Source: Halopseudomonas oceani (lineage in GTDB: Bacteria > Pseudomonadota > Gammaproteobacteria > Pseudomonadales > Pseudomonadaceae). Taken from it: a stretch of DNA of 64,000 bases. Below the pieces are notes generated by a model, which worked only from the letters and a program-made list of their open reading frames with translations, ran no database searches and was not told the origin of the DNA. Positions within the stretch are counted from its first letter, which is position 1. Each line of letters starts with the position of its first letter. Where the stretch lies: assembly GCF_002903165.1 (NCBI RefSeq), contig NZ_PPSK01000020.1:1-64000 (forward strand), in the 5' to 3' direction. Below, piece by piece: positions 36,101 through 45,124 of this stretch. Both the position numbers and the translations under genes were made by a program.

Positions 36101-37022
36101 CGCGAATCTCCCGCTCGCCCGGCAGAAACACCAACACATCCCCCGGCGCTTTACCCTGACTACGCTCGAATTGCTGAATCTCGGTCAGCGCAGCGACGAT
36201 GCCCTGATCGATGCTCAGGTCTTCCTCGACCGTGTTGCCCTCTTCGTCCCGTTCGGCGCTGAGCGGCCGATACCAGACATCCACCGGGTAGGTACGACCG
36301 GACACTTCAATCACCGGCGCATTGCCGAAATGGGCCGAGAACCGCTCAAGATCGATGGTCGCCGAGGTGATGATCACCTTCAGATCGGGCCGCTTGGCCA
36401 GGATGGTCTTGAGGTAGCCCAGCAGAAAATCGATGTTGAGGCTGCGCTCGTGCGCCTCGTCGATGATCAGGGTGTCGTAGCGATTGAGGTAACGGTCGTT
36501 CTGGGTTTCAGCCAGCAGGATGCCGTCGGTCATCAGCTTGATCAGCGACCGCTCGGAGGTCTGATCGGTAAAGCGCACTTGATAGCCGACCAGTTCCCCC
36601 AACGGCGTGTTCAACTCTTCAGCAATGCGCGACGCCACGCTGCGCGCAGCCAGTCGCCGCGGCTGCGTATGACCAATCAAACCGTGGGTGCCGCGTCCCA
36701 GTTCAAGACAGATTTTCGGTAACTGGGTGGTTTTACCCGAGCCGGTTTCACCGGCGATCACCACGACCTGATTTTCAGCGATGGCTGCCTTGATCTGCTC
36801 GCGCTTGTCGGCAATCGGCAGTGCATCAGGATAGATGATTTTCGGGATCAGCCGGTTGCGCTCGTTGACCCGCTCACTTGAAGCCTCAAAACGCGCCAGC
36901 CAGGTTGCCGCAGCCTTGCCCTGATCGTCCTTGGGCAGGCGCTGAAACTGCTGCTGCAGGCGATGACGGTCACTGGCCATGACCTGGGAGAAATCGGGCG
37001 CATTGGAGTGCTTGGCTGACAT
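33123..37022 (-). CDS. hrpA: ATP-dependent RNA helicase HrpA
   Basis: 1299 residues, the normal size. DEAH helicase with motif I GETGSGKTTQ (91-100), motif II DEAH (188-191), motif III SATID, and motif VI QRKGRCGRVAPG. These are followed by winged-helix, HA2 and OB-like domains and the long HrpA C-terminal extension (DUF3418, from about residue 690). In E. coli HrpA processes fimbrial mRNA and rescues stalled ribosomes. The ATG is at 37022. It follows the fadD1 terminator and starts the gene series hrpA-hydrolase-KAS III-sigma. Confidence 0.96.
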   Translation of the reverse strand: MSAKHSNAPDFSQVMASDRHRLQQQFQRLPKDDQGKAAATWLARFEASSERVNERNRLIPKIIYPDALPIADKREQIKAAIAENQVVVIAGETGSGKTTQLPKICLELGRGTHGLIGHTQPRRLAARSVASRIAEELNTPLGELVGYQVRFTDQTSERSLIKLMTDGILLAETQNDRYLNRYDTLIIDEAHERSLNIDFLLGYLKTILAKRPDLKVIITSATIDLERFSAHFGNAPVIEVSGRTYPVDVWYRPLSAERDEEGNTVEEDLSIDQGIVAALTEIQQFERSQGKAPGDVLVFLPGEREIRDTAEYLRKANLKHTEILPLYARLSAAEQQKIFSSHAGRRVVLATNVAETSLTVPGIVYVIDPGEARISRYSPRSKVQRLPVEAVSQASANQRKGRCGRVAPGICVRLFSEEDFLGRPEFTDPEIRRTNLASVILQMLHLRLGRIEDFPFIEPPDGRAISDGFTLLQELGAVDRSGAMTDIGRQLARLPVDPRIGRMLLEGARQGCLAELAVIASALAVQDPRERPLEKQQAADQAHAQWNEEGSDFAAFLNLWNGFEAQRQALTQSQLRSWCRRNFLNYLRLREWRETHRQIRLTCRDMGLEENKQPASGEPVHKALLAGLLSHLGNKTEEGDYLGARQRRFLLHPSSGLAKKKPAWVMVAELTETRRLYGRLAAKIDPVWVEPLAAHLVKTSHSEPHWEKKRGQVVAFEQVSLYGLIIVPKRKVHFGPIDPVISRELFIRQALVAGEWHGRAAFNKANQQLLSQLDELEAKARKRDIVVDEETLYRFFDQRIPENIYQLASFERWLKRSSETDPKLLHMTRDDLLQREANDVSADLYPDLLRWESVALPLSYHFEPGHPADGVTVRIPASLLRRIDPQRLDWLVPGLLFDKCVALVRGLPKAIRKNFVPVPDFVRAALERMPFADGSLTQALGRELTRMTGVRLDDDAWADVELEDHLRMRIEVVDAEGKPICAGRDYSALCAQIDGLPLQAEAPVAEQKSAAPAQMPGTYALPETLVRKQAGIAVNFHPAWVEQGEEVVEQLFDVPQVALREHRLGVQRLLLQSPQLNEQARYLRQKLTTLKDAAIYYRDLGTQKQLTDDVLLGAIDRVFLPAGAPLPRDAETLAALIEAGRGDWVPACEQLAQQVLAILKQWHGLRKRFKGKVDLAHALAMNDVREQLSELVFPGFARQVPGEWLSQYPRYLSAIEQRLDKLPGQVPRDRAWTDELQGFWQQYKALSERFQREGRWDPRLDEWRWMLEEYRVSLFAQQLGTRMPVSSKRLAKLWREITA

Positions 37023-37038
37023 GGTTGATCCTTGGCAT

Positions 37039-37072
37039 TAAAAAACCCCGCCCGGCGATGCCGGGCGGGGCT
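37039..37072 (-). terminator. Terminator of fadD1
   Basis: On the minus strand CCCCGCCCGGC and GCCGGGCGGGG pair perfectly, followed by six T. It separates fadD1 from hrpA. Confidence 0.9.
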
Positions 37073-37105
37073 CTATTGTCGCAAAATCAAGGCGACGGGT
37101 GCAGC

Positions 37106-38794
37106 TTAGTGACTGGCGAGTTTCTTCAGTTCCTCGTCACGCAGCTCGCGACGCAGAATCTTGCCGACGTTGGTGGTCGGCAGTGCATCGCGGAACTCGA
37201 CGTGCTTCGGCACCTTGTAGGCAGTCAGACTGCTGCGCATATGGGCGATCACGTCTTTCTCGGTCAGGGTCGAGTCTGCGGATTTAACCAGGAACACCTT
37301 GATGGCTTCGCCCGACTTCTCGTCCGGCACACCGATGGCAGCACACTGCACCACGCCCGGCAGGGTCGCCATGACGTCTTCCAGCTCGTTCGGGTACACG
37401 TTGAAACCGGAGACCAGAATCATGTCTTTCTTGCGGTCCACAATGCGCAGGTAACCGTCTTCCTGAATGATCGCGATGTCACCGGTTTTCAGCCAGCCTT
37501 CGGCGTCCAGAATTTCATCGGTCGCATCCTGACGCTGCCAGTAGCCCTTCATCACCTGCGGCCCCTTGACGCACAGCTCGCCACGTTCGCCCAGCGGCAG
37601 TTCGTTGCCGTCTTCATCAATGACCTTGCACAGCGTGGACGGTACCGGAATACCAATGGTGCCCAGCTGAATGTTGCTGATCGGGTTTACGGTGGCAACC
37701 GGGCTGGTTTCGGTCATGCCAAAACCTTCGCAGATATCACAGCCGGTAACCTGCTTCCAGCGCTCGGCGGTAGCCAGCTGCAGCGCCATACCGCCAGACA
37801 GGGTGACCTTGAAGTTGCTGAAATCCAGAGCGCGGAATGCGGCATCGTTACAGAGAGCAACGAACAAGGTGTTAAGCCCAACGAAACCGGAAAACCGGAA
37901 CTTGGACAGTTCCTTCACAAACGATGAGATATCACGCGGGTTGGTGATCAGCACGTTGTGGTTACCACTGACCATCATTGCCATGCAATGGAAGGTAAAC
38001 GCATAGATGTGATACAGCGGCAGCGGGCAAATGACGATCTCTTCGCCGTCCACCATGTTCGAGCCCATCAGCGCCTTGGCCTGCAGCATGTTGGCGACCA
38101 GGTTGCGGTGGGTCAACATCGCCCCCTTGGCAACCCCGGTGGTGCCGCCGGTGTACTGCAGCACGGCAACATCACCACCAGCCGGATTAGCTTCAGTCAG
38201 GCTCAGGCTGCGGCCTTTGGCCATGGCGTCATTGAAGCGAACCATGCCCGGAATGTTGTAGGACGGCACCATCTTTTTGATGTACTTGACCGCCGCATTG
38301 ATCAGCAGACGCTTGAGCGGTGGCAGCATGTCGCCCAGCTCGGTGACGATGACATGCTTAACGCCGGTTTTCGGCACCACTTCTTCCGCCATGTAGGCCA
38401 TGTTGGCCAGGCACACCAGCGCCTTGGCGCCGGAGTCATTGAACTGGTGCTCCATTTCCCGCGGTGTGTACAGCGGGTTGGTGTTGACCACAACATAGCC
38501 AGCGCGCATGGCGCCGAATACAGCAATCGGGTACTGCAGTACGTTTGGCATCTGAATAGCGATGCGGTCGCCCGGCTGCAGGCCACTGTGTTTTTGCAGG
38601 TAGGCAGCAAAGTGACCTGAGAGGGTGTAAAGGTCACCGTAAGTCAGGGTTTTACCAAGGTTGGTAAAGGCAGGCTTGTTTGCGAAGCGCTGGCAGGAGT
38701 CTTTGAGGACGGCGAGAACGTTGGGGTACTGGTCGGGATCGATCTCGGAGGAAACACCCGCTGGATATTTGTCTTTCCAGAAATTTTCAAGCAT
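37106..38794 (-). CDS. fadD1: Long-chain fatty acid-CoA ligase (FadD1-like)
   Basis: 562 residues, an ANL-superfamily adenylating enzyme on the inner face of the membrane that activates fatty acids for beta-oxidation. Motifs: AMP-binding YTGGTTGVAKGAMLTH, GFGMTETSPV, hinge DRKKDMILVSGFNVYPNELE, and C-terminal PTTNVGKILRRELRD with the catalytic lysine. N-terminal MLENFWKDKYPAGVSSEID matches FadD1. Its paralogue lies 260 bases upstream on the same strand. Names follow the P. aeruginosa pair, in which the hrpA-side gene is fadD1. Confidence 0.93.
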   Translation of the reverse strand: MLENFWKDKYPAGVSSEIDPDQYPNVLAVLKDSCQRFANKPAFTNLGKTLTYGDLYTLSGHFAAYLQKHSGLQPGDRIAIQMPNVLQYPIAVFGAMRAGYVVVNTNPLYTPREMEHQFNDSGAKALVCLANMAYMAEEVVPKTGVKHVIVTELGDMLPPLKRLLINAAVKYIKKMVPSYNIPGMVRFNDAMAKGRSLSLTEANPAGGDVAVLQYTGGTTGVAKGAMLTHRNLVANMLQAKALMGSNMVDGEEIVICPLPLYHIYAFTFHCMAMMVSGNHNVLITNPRDISSFVKELSKFRFSGFVGLNTLFVALCNDAAFRALDFSNFKVTLSGGMALQLATAERWKQVTGCDICEGFGMTETSPVATVNPISNIQLGTIGIPVPSTLCKVIDEDGNELPLGERGELCVKGPQVMKGYWQRQDATDEILDAEGWLKTGDIAIIQEDGYLRIVDRKKDMILVSGFNVYPNELEDVMATLPGVVQCAAIGVPDEKSGEAIKVFLVKSADSTLTEKDVIAHMRSSLTAYKVPKHVEFRDALPTTNVGKILRRELRDEELKKLASH

Positions 38795-39012
38795 ATAGGC
38801 CCGCTCCTGAACTGGTATCGCTGCAGTCTTATAGTATGTTCGGTGTGTCTTTAGGTGCTTAAAGCACTCTTTTCATGACGCTCATCTGACGCCTCGCCGA
38901 GCGTCGAAATGACGCATCCGAGGGGCCAAAGAGCCCGAAGACTAGCAGCTTTTGTACAGGCAGACCAGCACCCTGAAATCGTACCCAGAGCGCTTGTGGC
39001 TTGACTTTGAAG

Positions 39013-39048
39013 GCCTTTCAGGGTGACTGGCGGGTCACCCTGAAAGGC
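39013..39048 (-). terminator. Hairpin after fadD2
   Basis: A perfect 15-base stem (GCCTTTCAGGGTGAC and its complement) lies seven bases after the fadD2 stop codon. There is no T-run, so it may stabilise the 3' end rather than terminate. The rest of the 38795-39054 gap holds nothing recognised apart from the fadD1 leader. Confidence 0.55.
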
Positions 39049-39054
39049 TTCTGA

Positions 39055-40740
39055 TCACTGGTCGCGCAGCTCGCGACGCAGAATCTTGCCAACCGCAGAC
39101 ATCGGCAGCGCATCACGCAGTTCGTAGTGTTTCGGAACCTTGTAACCAGTGAAGTTGGCGCGGCAATAGGCCTTGAGTTCATCAATTGTGAGGCTCTGGT
39201 CGCTGGCAACCACGAACAACTTGACCGCCTCACCGGACTTCTCGTCCTCCACTCCGATAGCGGCCACGTTGGCAACCTTCGGGTGCGCCGCGACCACGTC
39301 TTCGATCTCATTCGGGTACACGTTAAAGCCGGAGACGATGATCAGATCCTTGATCCGGTCAACAATTGATACAAACCCATCTTCATCGATGATTGCAACG
39401 TCACCGGTGCGGAACCAACCGTCGGCGTCGAGCACCTCTTCGGTCGCTTCCGGACGATTCCAGTAACCCTTCATCACCTGCGGCCCTTTCACACACAGCT
39501 CGCCGCGCTCACCGATACCGAGTTCATTACCGTCCTCATCGATCACTTTCAGCGCAGTGCCGGGCGCCGGCAGGCCCACGGAGCCAAGACGCGCCAAACC
39601 GTCGCCCGGGCTGGAGGTCACCACCGGAGAGCACTCGGTCAGACCGTACCCTTCGCCGATCAGGCAGCCGGTTTTCTTCTGCCAGCGCTCGGCAGTGGCC
39701 TTAACCAGCGCAGTGCCACCGGAGCCGGTGCTCTTCAGACGCGAAAAATCCAGTTTTTCAAACTCGGGATGGTCCATCAGCGCTACAAACAGCGTGTTCA
39801 ACCCGACAATCGAGGAGAACTGCCACTTCTTGAGTTCGGCAACAAAGCCCGGGATATCCCGCGGGTTGGTGATCAGCACGTTATGGTGGCCGGCGATCAT
39901 CATGCACATGCAGTTAACGGTAAACGCGAAGATGTGGTACAGCGGCAACGGCGCGATGATGACCTCACCGGCTTCGCCGTTGATCTTCTGGCCGTTGCTG
40001 TCGAGCTGCTGCATGTTGGCATACACCTGCTGCATGTTCGCCACCAGGTTGCCGTGGGTCAGCATCGCGCCCTTGGCCACGCCAGTGGTACCACCGGTGT
40101 ATTGCAATACAGCCACATCGTCGAGGGTACGAACCACTGCCTTGGGACGTTGCCCCTTGCCACGCTTGAGCGCCGTTTTGAACGGCACCGCCTGCGGCAG
40201 CGAATAATCGGGGATCAGCTTCTTAACGTACTTGACCGCTGCGTTGACCAGCGTGCCTTTCATTCCGGGCAGCATGTCACCCATACGGGCTTCAAACAGG
40301 TACTTGATCTCGGTATCGGGCAGCACTTCCTGCACCAGATGTCCGAACATGTTCATGTAGATCAAGGCCTTGGCGCCGGAATCTTGAAACTGGTGACGCA
40401 TTTCCCGTGCGGTATACATCGGGTTGGTATTGACGACCACCAGGCCGGCGCGAATGGCACCGAATACGGCAATCGGAAACTGCAGCACGTTAGGCATCTG
40501 CACCGCGATACGGTCGCCCGGCTGCAACGAGGTGTGCTGCTGGAGGTAGCTGGCAAACGCAGCAGACAGGCGATCCAGGTCAGCGTAAGTCAGGGTGACA
40601 CCCATGTTGCTGAACGCGGAAAGCTTAGCGTGCTTCACACAGGCCTGATCAAACACATCAATAATCGAGCTGTACTCAGTCAGGTCGATATCGTTGGGAA
40701 TCCCTGCCGGCCGCTTATCAGCCCAGAAGGACGCTTCCAT
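39055..40740 (-). CDS. fadD2: Long-chain fatty acid-CoA ligase (FadD2-like)
   Basis: 561 residues, same family as the downstream gene. Motifs: YTGGTTGVAKGAMLTHGNLV (kept within the AMP-binding loop), GEGYGLTECSPV, DRIKDLIIVSGFNVYPNEIE and MSAVGKILRRELRDQ. N-terminus MEASFWADKRPAGIPNDIDL. The two paralogues are about as diverged as the P. aeruginosa pair, so the duplication is old. The gene is divergent from the broken lysophospholipase gene, with 236 bases between. A fatty-acid-responsive repressor site such as PsrA was looked for but not recognised. Confidence 0.93.
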   Translation of the reverse strand: MEASFWADKRPAGIPNDIDLTEYSSIIDVFDQACVKHAKLSAFSNMGVTLTYADLDRLSAAFASYLQQHTSLQPGDRIAVQMPNVLQFPIAVFGAIRAGLVVVNTNPMYTAREMRHQFQDSGAKALIYMNMFGHLVQEVLPDTEIKYLFEARMGDMLPGMKGTLVNAAVKYVKKLIPDYSLPQAVPFKTALKRGKGQRPKAVVRTLDDVAVLQYTGGTTGVAKGAMLTHGNLVANMQQVYANMQQLDSNGQKINGEAGEVIIAPLPLYHIFAFTVNCMCMMIAGHHNVLITNPRDIPGFVAELKKWQFSSIVGLNTLFVALMDHPEFEKLDFSRLKSTGSGGTALVKATAERWQKKTGCLIGEGYGLTECSPVVTSSPGDGLARLGSVGLPAPGTALKVIDEDGNELGIGERGELCVKGPQVMKGYWNRPEATEEVLDADGWFRTGDVAIIDEDGFVSIVDRIKDLIIVSGFNVYPNEIEDVVAAHPKVANVAAIGVEDEKSGEAVKLFVVASDQSLTIDELKAYCRANFTGYKVPKHYELRDALPMSAVGKILRRELRDQ

Positions 40741-40976
40741 TGTTACTCTCCTATTCCCCGGTGGTGCAGTTTCTTATATTAGGCGACGCCATTCATTGGC
40801 TTCGATTGAGCATTGAAGCTCAGAGTGCTGCTGTTAAAGTGGCTCAAAACTAACAGGGCTGAGCGTAAATACAAAATGCTGGAGTGTTTCATTTGGTTTG
40901 TGAATACCCCGCCTCCACCTCAAGCTTGCAAGACCGCAGCCAACAACAATAACAGCAACGACAGGGCCCACCGACA

Positions 40977-41933
40977 ATGCCGTACACATCACTGACACTC
41001 TCTGCTACCGACGGCGCCAGCCTGAACCTGCACCATTAGCCATCTAGAACCCCGCCCCGTGCCAATGTAGTCATTTGCCACGGCATGGCCGAACACGGCG
41101 CTCGCTACCAGAACCTGGCCGAGCAGATGAACGCCGTCGGCCTGAATGTCTGGGCACTGGACCTACGAGGTCACGGCGCCAGCACCCCCGACCAGCCGCG
41201 CGGACAGCTCGCCGACGGCGCCGACTGGAACTCGCTGGTCGCCGACCTACTGCTGGTGATCGAACACGCACGTCAGGCAGCACCGACACTTCCACTGATT
41301 TTGCTCGGACACAGCATGGGCACCTTTGTGGTTCAGAGCCTACTGCTAGAGCACTCGGACCAGATCGACATTGCGGTACTCAGCGGCAGCAACGCCAACC
41401 CCGCAGCGCTATGCCGGATCGGTCGACAACTCGCCCGGCTGGAAAGCCTGCTGCGCGGCCCCGACGCGCCCGCCAGCACAATGAACACCCTGTCCTTTGG
41501 TCGTTTCAATCGCGCCTTCGGCGACGTCCGAACCGAGTTTGACTGGCTTAGCCGCGATCCACAGCAGGTGGATCTGTACGTCGCCGACCCGTTGTGCGGA
41601 TTCATACTGAGCGGTCAATACTGGCAATGCCTGTTTGCTGCGCTGACGCACATCGCCAGCCCGGCTCGACTGAGTAGTATTCGCGCCAATCTGCCGGTTC
41701 TGATTCTGGGTGGAGACAGCGACCCGGTCAGCGCCGGTGGCGGTTTGGCCAAACTGCAACAACGCTTGCGCGCTGCCGGACTATCGCAGGTAGAATTGCG
41801 GCTTTACCCGGGCGCTCGCCACGAAGCCTTCAATGAAACCAATCGGGATGAGGTCATCTCCGACCTGCTTGACTGGCTGGACTCGCGCCTGACCACCCTA
41901 CCGCAACGGAGCAGCAGCCATGCAGAAGCTTGA
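40977..41933 (+). pseudogene. Lysophospholipase / monoacylglycerol lipase gene interrupted by an amber codon
   Basis: Reading from ATG 40977 gives MPYTSLTLSATDGASLNLHH, then TAG at 41037-41039, then PSRTPPRANVVICHG and MAEHGARYQNLAEQ without frame change to the stop at 41933. Homologues read Trp (TGG) at this point (HHW), so one base makes the stop. The rest is intact: nucleophile GHSMG, acid GGDSDPV, histidine GARHEAFNE. A restart at ATG 41085 would lose the first strands and the oxyanion HG. It overlaps the MaoC gene, as in the intact PA3301-PA3302-type pair. Sequencing error or suppression remain possible. Confidence 0.75.
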
Positions 41934-42390
41934 AAACCGCATCTACGACGAACTCAATGTTGGCGACAAAGCCAGCCTGGCCCATCAGGTACAGGAAAGT
42001 GATCTGCTACTGTTCGCCGCGGTTTCCGGAGACGTCAATCCGGTTCACCTTGACGAGGAATTTGCCGCAGCCACGCCGTTCAAGGGCCGCATCGCCCACG
42101 GCATGTTCTCGGGCGCACTGATCTCGGCGGCAATCGCCTGCGAACTGCCGGGACCGGGCAGCATCTACATCGGCCAGGAGCTGAGCTTCCTGCGTCCGGT
42201 ACGCCTGGGTGACAACATCACCATTGAGCTGGAAGTGCTGGAAAAGCTGCCGAAGAACCGCGTAAAGATCGCCACCCGCGTGATTAATCAGGATGGCAAG
42301 CAGGTCGTGGATGGTGTTGCCACCGTGATGGCCCCGACCGAGAAGGTCAGCATCGACCGTCCGCAGGCTCCAGCGGTGCAGTTGGGCTGA
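41920..42390 (+). CDS. MaoC-type (R)-specific enoyl-CoA hydratase
   Basis: 156 residues, single hot-dog fold. The hydratase motif is seen as FAAVSGDVNPVHLDEEFA (Asp and His catalytic), then GRIAHGMFSGALISA and GPGSIYIGQELSFLRPVRLG. It converts trans-2-enoyl-CoA to (R)-3-hydroxyacyl-CoA, linking beta-oxidation to polyester or surfactant synthesis in pseudomonads. The ATG at 41920 overlaps the upstream lipase gene by 14 bases, so if that gene is dead, coupling may lower its translation. A terminator follows at 42460. Confidence 0.92.
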   Translation: MQKLENRIYDELNVGDKASLAHQVQESDLLLFAAVSGDVNPVHLDEEFAAATPFKGRIAHGMFSGALISAAIACELPGPGSIYIGQELSFLRPVRLGDNITIELEVLEKLPKNRVKIATRVINQDGKQVVDGVATVMAPTEKVSIDRPQAPAVQLG

Positions 42391-42459
42391 GCGGCTGCGG
42401 CTTAGCCGCAGTCGCAGCTACAAGCGGCAAGCCTCAAGCTGCAATCTGCAAGCTAAAAA

Positions 42460-42490
42460 CAAACCCGGCACTGTGCCGGGTTTTGTTTTG
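42460..42490 (+). terminator. Terminator after the MaoC hydratase gene
   Basis: AAACCCGGCAC/GTGCCGGGTTTT stem with TTTTGTTTT behind it. Confidence 0.85.
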
Positions 42491-42516
42491 CGGGTAGAAC
42501 GCAGGAGATCAGCACT

Positions 42517-42632
42517 GTAGGGCGGAGAAAACCAACGGCGTCTCCGCGTCTTAAGCAGCAAGCCCACAGAAGTCCGTAAGCAACAGCTAGCGGGATAAAA
42601 GCGGCGGAGACGCTGCGCTTACTCCGCCCTAC
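42517..42632. repeat. REPIN-like element: two inverted REP copies
   Basis: Left arm GTAGGGCGGAG...GCGTCTCCGC and right arm GGCGGAGACGC...CTCCGCCCTAC. Reversed, the right arm reads GTAGGGCGGAGTAAG then GCGTCTCCGCC, a near copy of the left. Each arm is itself a hairpin. Two REPs in inverted orientation around an ~50-base centre are the structure of a REPIN. A relative lies at 25815-25900. Confidence 0.75.
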
Positions 42633-42708
42633 GGCCCTCAGCCTCAAGCGCCCCCTGCAGGGACTGCTTGAGGCTTATAGCTTGCAGCTGCGGCGGCGAA
42701 GCCGCCGC

Positions 42709-43887
42709 CTACTTGCTGAGGTACTTCATCCCGTCTTCCAGCCCCTGCAGGGTCAGCGGGTACATCTTGTCCTCGACCAGCTCGCGAATCAGCTTGGTTG
42801 AAGACGTGTACTCCCACGCATCCTTGGGATACGGATTTATCCAGATGAGCTTCTTGTACTTTTCCATGAAGCGCTGAATCCAGACGTAGCCCGCCTCTTC
42901 GTTCCAGTGCTCTACGCTGCCGCCCGGCTGGGTGATTTCGTAGGGCGCCATGGCCGCGTCACCGACAAACACCACCTTGTAGTCCGGACCGTACTTGTGC
43001 AGCAGGTCCAGCGTCGAGGTGCGCTCGCTGGTGCGTCGCATGTTGTTCTTCCACACCGACTCGTAGACGCAGTTGTGGAAGTAGTAATACTCCAGGTGCT
43101 TGAACTCGGTACGGCAGGCGGAGAACAGCTCTTCGCACACCTTGATGTGCGCGTCCATCGAGCCGCCAATATCAAACAACAGCAACAGCTTGACCGCGTT
43201 ACGCCGCTCCGGGCGCATCTGAATGTTCAGCAGACCCGCATCCTTGGCGGTGTGATCAATGGTGCCGTCGATATCCAGCTCGTCCGCAGCGCCCTGGCGC
43301 GCAAACTTGCGCAGCCGGCGCAAAGCGACCTTGATATTGCGCGTACCCAGCTCGATCTGATCATCCAGGTTCTTGTACTCGCGCTGATCCCAGACCTTGA
43401 CCGCCTTGCCCTGGCGTTTGCCCGCGTCGCCGACACGAATACCCTCGGGATTGAAGCCGCCGGAACCAAAGGGACTGGTGCCCCCGGTACCGACCCACTT
43501 GTTGCCGCCCTCATGGCGCTCTTTCTGCTCTTCGAGGCGCTTTTTGAACTCCTCGATCAGCTTGTCGAGACCACCGAGGGTCTGGATCTTGGCCTTTTCT
43601 TCGTCAGTCAGCATGCGCTCGAATTCCTTACGCAGCCAATCATCCGGAATCATTGCCTCAATCAGTTGGTCGAGGTTTTCCAGCCCCTTGAAATAGGCAC
43701 CGAAGGCACGGTCAAACTTGTCGAAGTGCCGCTCGTCCTTGACCATGACCGTGCGCGCTAGATAGTAGAACTCGTCCATATCGGCGAACACCACGTGGTG
43801 TTTCAGCGCATTGATCAGGTCGAGCAGCTCGCGTACCGACACCGGTACTTTCGCTGCCCGCATTTCATTGAACAGGCCCAGTAACAT
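42709..43887 (-). CDS. VWA-domain protein, CoxE/ViaA-like
   Basis: 392 residues. The N-terminal part is helical (VPVSVRELLDLINALKHHVV). A Gly-rich linker (GGTSPFGSGGFNPEG) lies at about 130-150, and the C-terminal von Willebrand A domain carries the MIDAS DIGGSMD (DxGxS; the usual second Ser position is Gly). Such proteins work with a MoxR-type AAA+ ATPase, encoded just upstream here, as chaperones for metal or protein-complex assembly. The client is not known. The start ATG at 43887 is 109 bases after the ATPase stop. Confidence 0.88.
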   Translation of the reverse strand: MLLGLFNEMRAAKVPVSVRELLDLINALKHHVVFADMDEFYYLARTVMVKDERHFDKFDRAFGAYFKGLENLDQLIEAMIPDDWLRKEFERMLTDEEKAKIQTLGGLDKLIEEFKKRLEEQKERHEGGNKWVGTGGTSPFGSGGFNPEGIRVGDAGKRQGKAVKVWDQREYKNLDDQIELGTRNIKVALRRLRKFARQGAADELDIDGTIDHTAKDAGLLNIQMRPERRNAVKLLLLFDIGGSMDAHIKVCEELFSACRTEFKHLEYYYFHNCVYESVWKNNMRRTSERTSTLDLLHKYGPDYKVVFVGDAAMAPYEITQPGGSVEHWNEEAGYVWIQRFMEKYKKLIWINPYPKDAWEYTSSTKLIRELVEDKMYPLTLQGLEDGMKYLSK

Positions 43888-43996
43888 CGGGCACCCCCTG
43901 TGCAGGTTGTTGAAAAGCAGGCGAGGCGGCGCGCCTCAGGCTCATAGCCGGACAGACATGCCGCTCCCGCTGCGCAGTTGGACTTTCAACCGCCTG

Positions 43997-44842
43997 CTAG
44001 CGGTTCTGGCGACGCGTCATAAAGGCCAGGCGTTCCAGCAATTGGACATCCTGCTCGTTCTTGACCAGCGCGCCATACAGCGGCGGAATCGCCTTGGTCG
44101 GATCACGGTCACGCAGCACTGCCTCAGGAATCTGATCAGCCATCAGTAGCTTCAGCCAGTCAACCAGCTCGGAAGTAGACGGCTTCTTCTTGATACCCGG
44201 CACCTTGCGCACATCGAAGAAGATGTCCATGGCTTCGGACAGCAGCGTCTGTTCGATCTTCGGGAAATGCACTTCCACGATCTTCTTCATGGTCTCGCGA
44301 TCAGGGAAGGCAATGTAGTGGAAGAAGCAGCGACGCAGGAAGGCGTCCGGCAGCTCTTTCTCGTTGTTGGAGGTAATGATGATGATCGGGCGCTGCTTGG
44401 CCTTGATGGTCTGGTTGGTTTCGTAAACGTAGAACTCCATCTTGTCGAGTTCCTGCAGCAGATCGTTCGGAAACTCGATATCGGCCTTGTCGATTTCGTC
44501 GATCAGCAGAATGGCGCGCTCTTCGGACTCAAACGCCTCCCACAGCTTGCCCTTCTTGATGTAGTTGGCAACGTCGTGAACCTTGTCGACGCCCAGCTGA
44601 GAGTCGCGCAGGCGGCTGACCGCGTCGTACTCGTACAGGCCCTGATGCGCCTTGGTGGTGGACTTGATGTGCCAGGTAATCAGCTTGGCGCCCATGGACT
44701 CGGCCAATTGCTCGGCCAGCATGGTTTTACCCGTGCCCGGTTCACCCTTGATCAGCAGCGGGCGCTCCAGGGTAATGGCAGCATTCACCGCCAGTTTAAG
44801 GTCGTCGGTGGCGACGTAGGACTGAGTACCTTCGAACTTCAT
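43997..44842 (-). CDS. MoxR-family AAA+ ATPase
   Basis: 281 residues. Walker A GEPGTGKT in LLIKGEPGTGKTMLAEQLAE, Walker B AILLIDEIDKAD, sensor-1 IIIITSNNEKELPDAF with arginine finger RRCFF. The start MKFEGTQSYVATDDL (44842) has AAGGAAC eight bases upstream; 23 more in-frame codons exist upstream but lack similarity. It pairs with the downstream VWA gene. The pair is divergent from cysK. It may remodel or insert cofactors into an unknown partner. Confidence 0.92.
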   Translation of the reverse strand: MKFEGTQSYVATDDLKLAVNAAITLERPLLIKGEPGTGKTMLAEQLAESMGAKLITWHIKSTTKAHQGLYEYDAVSRLRDSQLGVDKVHDVANYIKKGKLWEAFESEERAILLIDEIDKADIEFPNDLLQELDKMEFYVYETNQTIKAKQRPIIIITSNNEKELPDAFLRRCFFHYIAFPDRETMKKIVEVHFPKIEQTLLSEAMDIFFDVRKVPGIKKKPSTSELVDWLKLLMADQIPEAVLRDRDPTKAIPPLYGALVKNEQDVQLLERLAFMTRRQNR

Positions 44843-45124
44843 CTGAGTGTTCCTTGGGCCGGAGCCCGGTGTAGTAAAGACCAGGCATTGCACGAAAAAA
44901 TGATCGAGCACTATAACTTGCGACGATTTTCACTGTAAACGCGACATGGCACAACCAAAGGCAGACTGATACCGCTTCATTATTGGCGGCGAGATTTCCA
45001 TTATCACGGGCAGCAATCAGGCCCGAGGGCGTCAAGCAGCGCATTGACGGGCGTAAGCGCCCGGCATAGGCTGATTGGCTTGATTACCCCTGCCCTGCTG
45101 CACCTATCAACAAGGAGTCGTGCC

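Larger units (their letters stand above)
42391..42708. other. Intergenic region with repeats and terminator
   Basis: 318 bases without a gene, holding a CTGCGGC/GCCGCAG stem (42396-42412), the terminator at 42460-42490, the palindromic element at 42517-42632, and AAGCCTCAAG/CTGCAAGCT-type low-complexity repeats on both sides of it. Confidence 0.6.

Noticed and set aside
33912..36722. 936-codon open frame on the plus strand opposite hrpA
   Set aside because: It is the mirror of a GC-rich, strongly supported helicase gene; its translation has no family text and no ribosome site.
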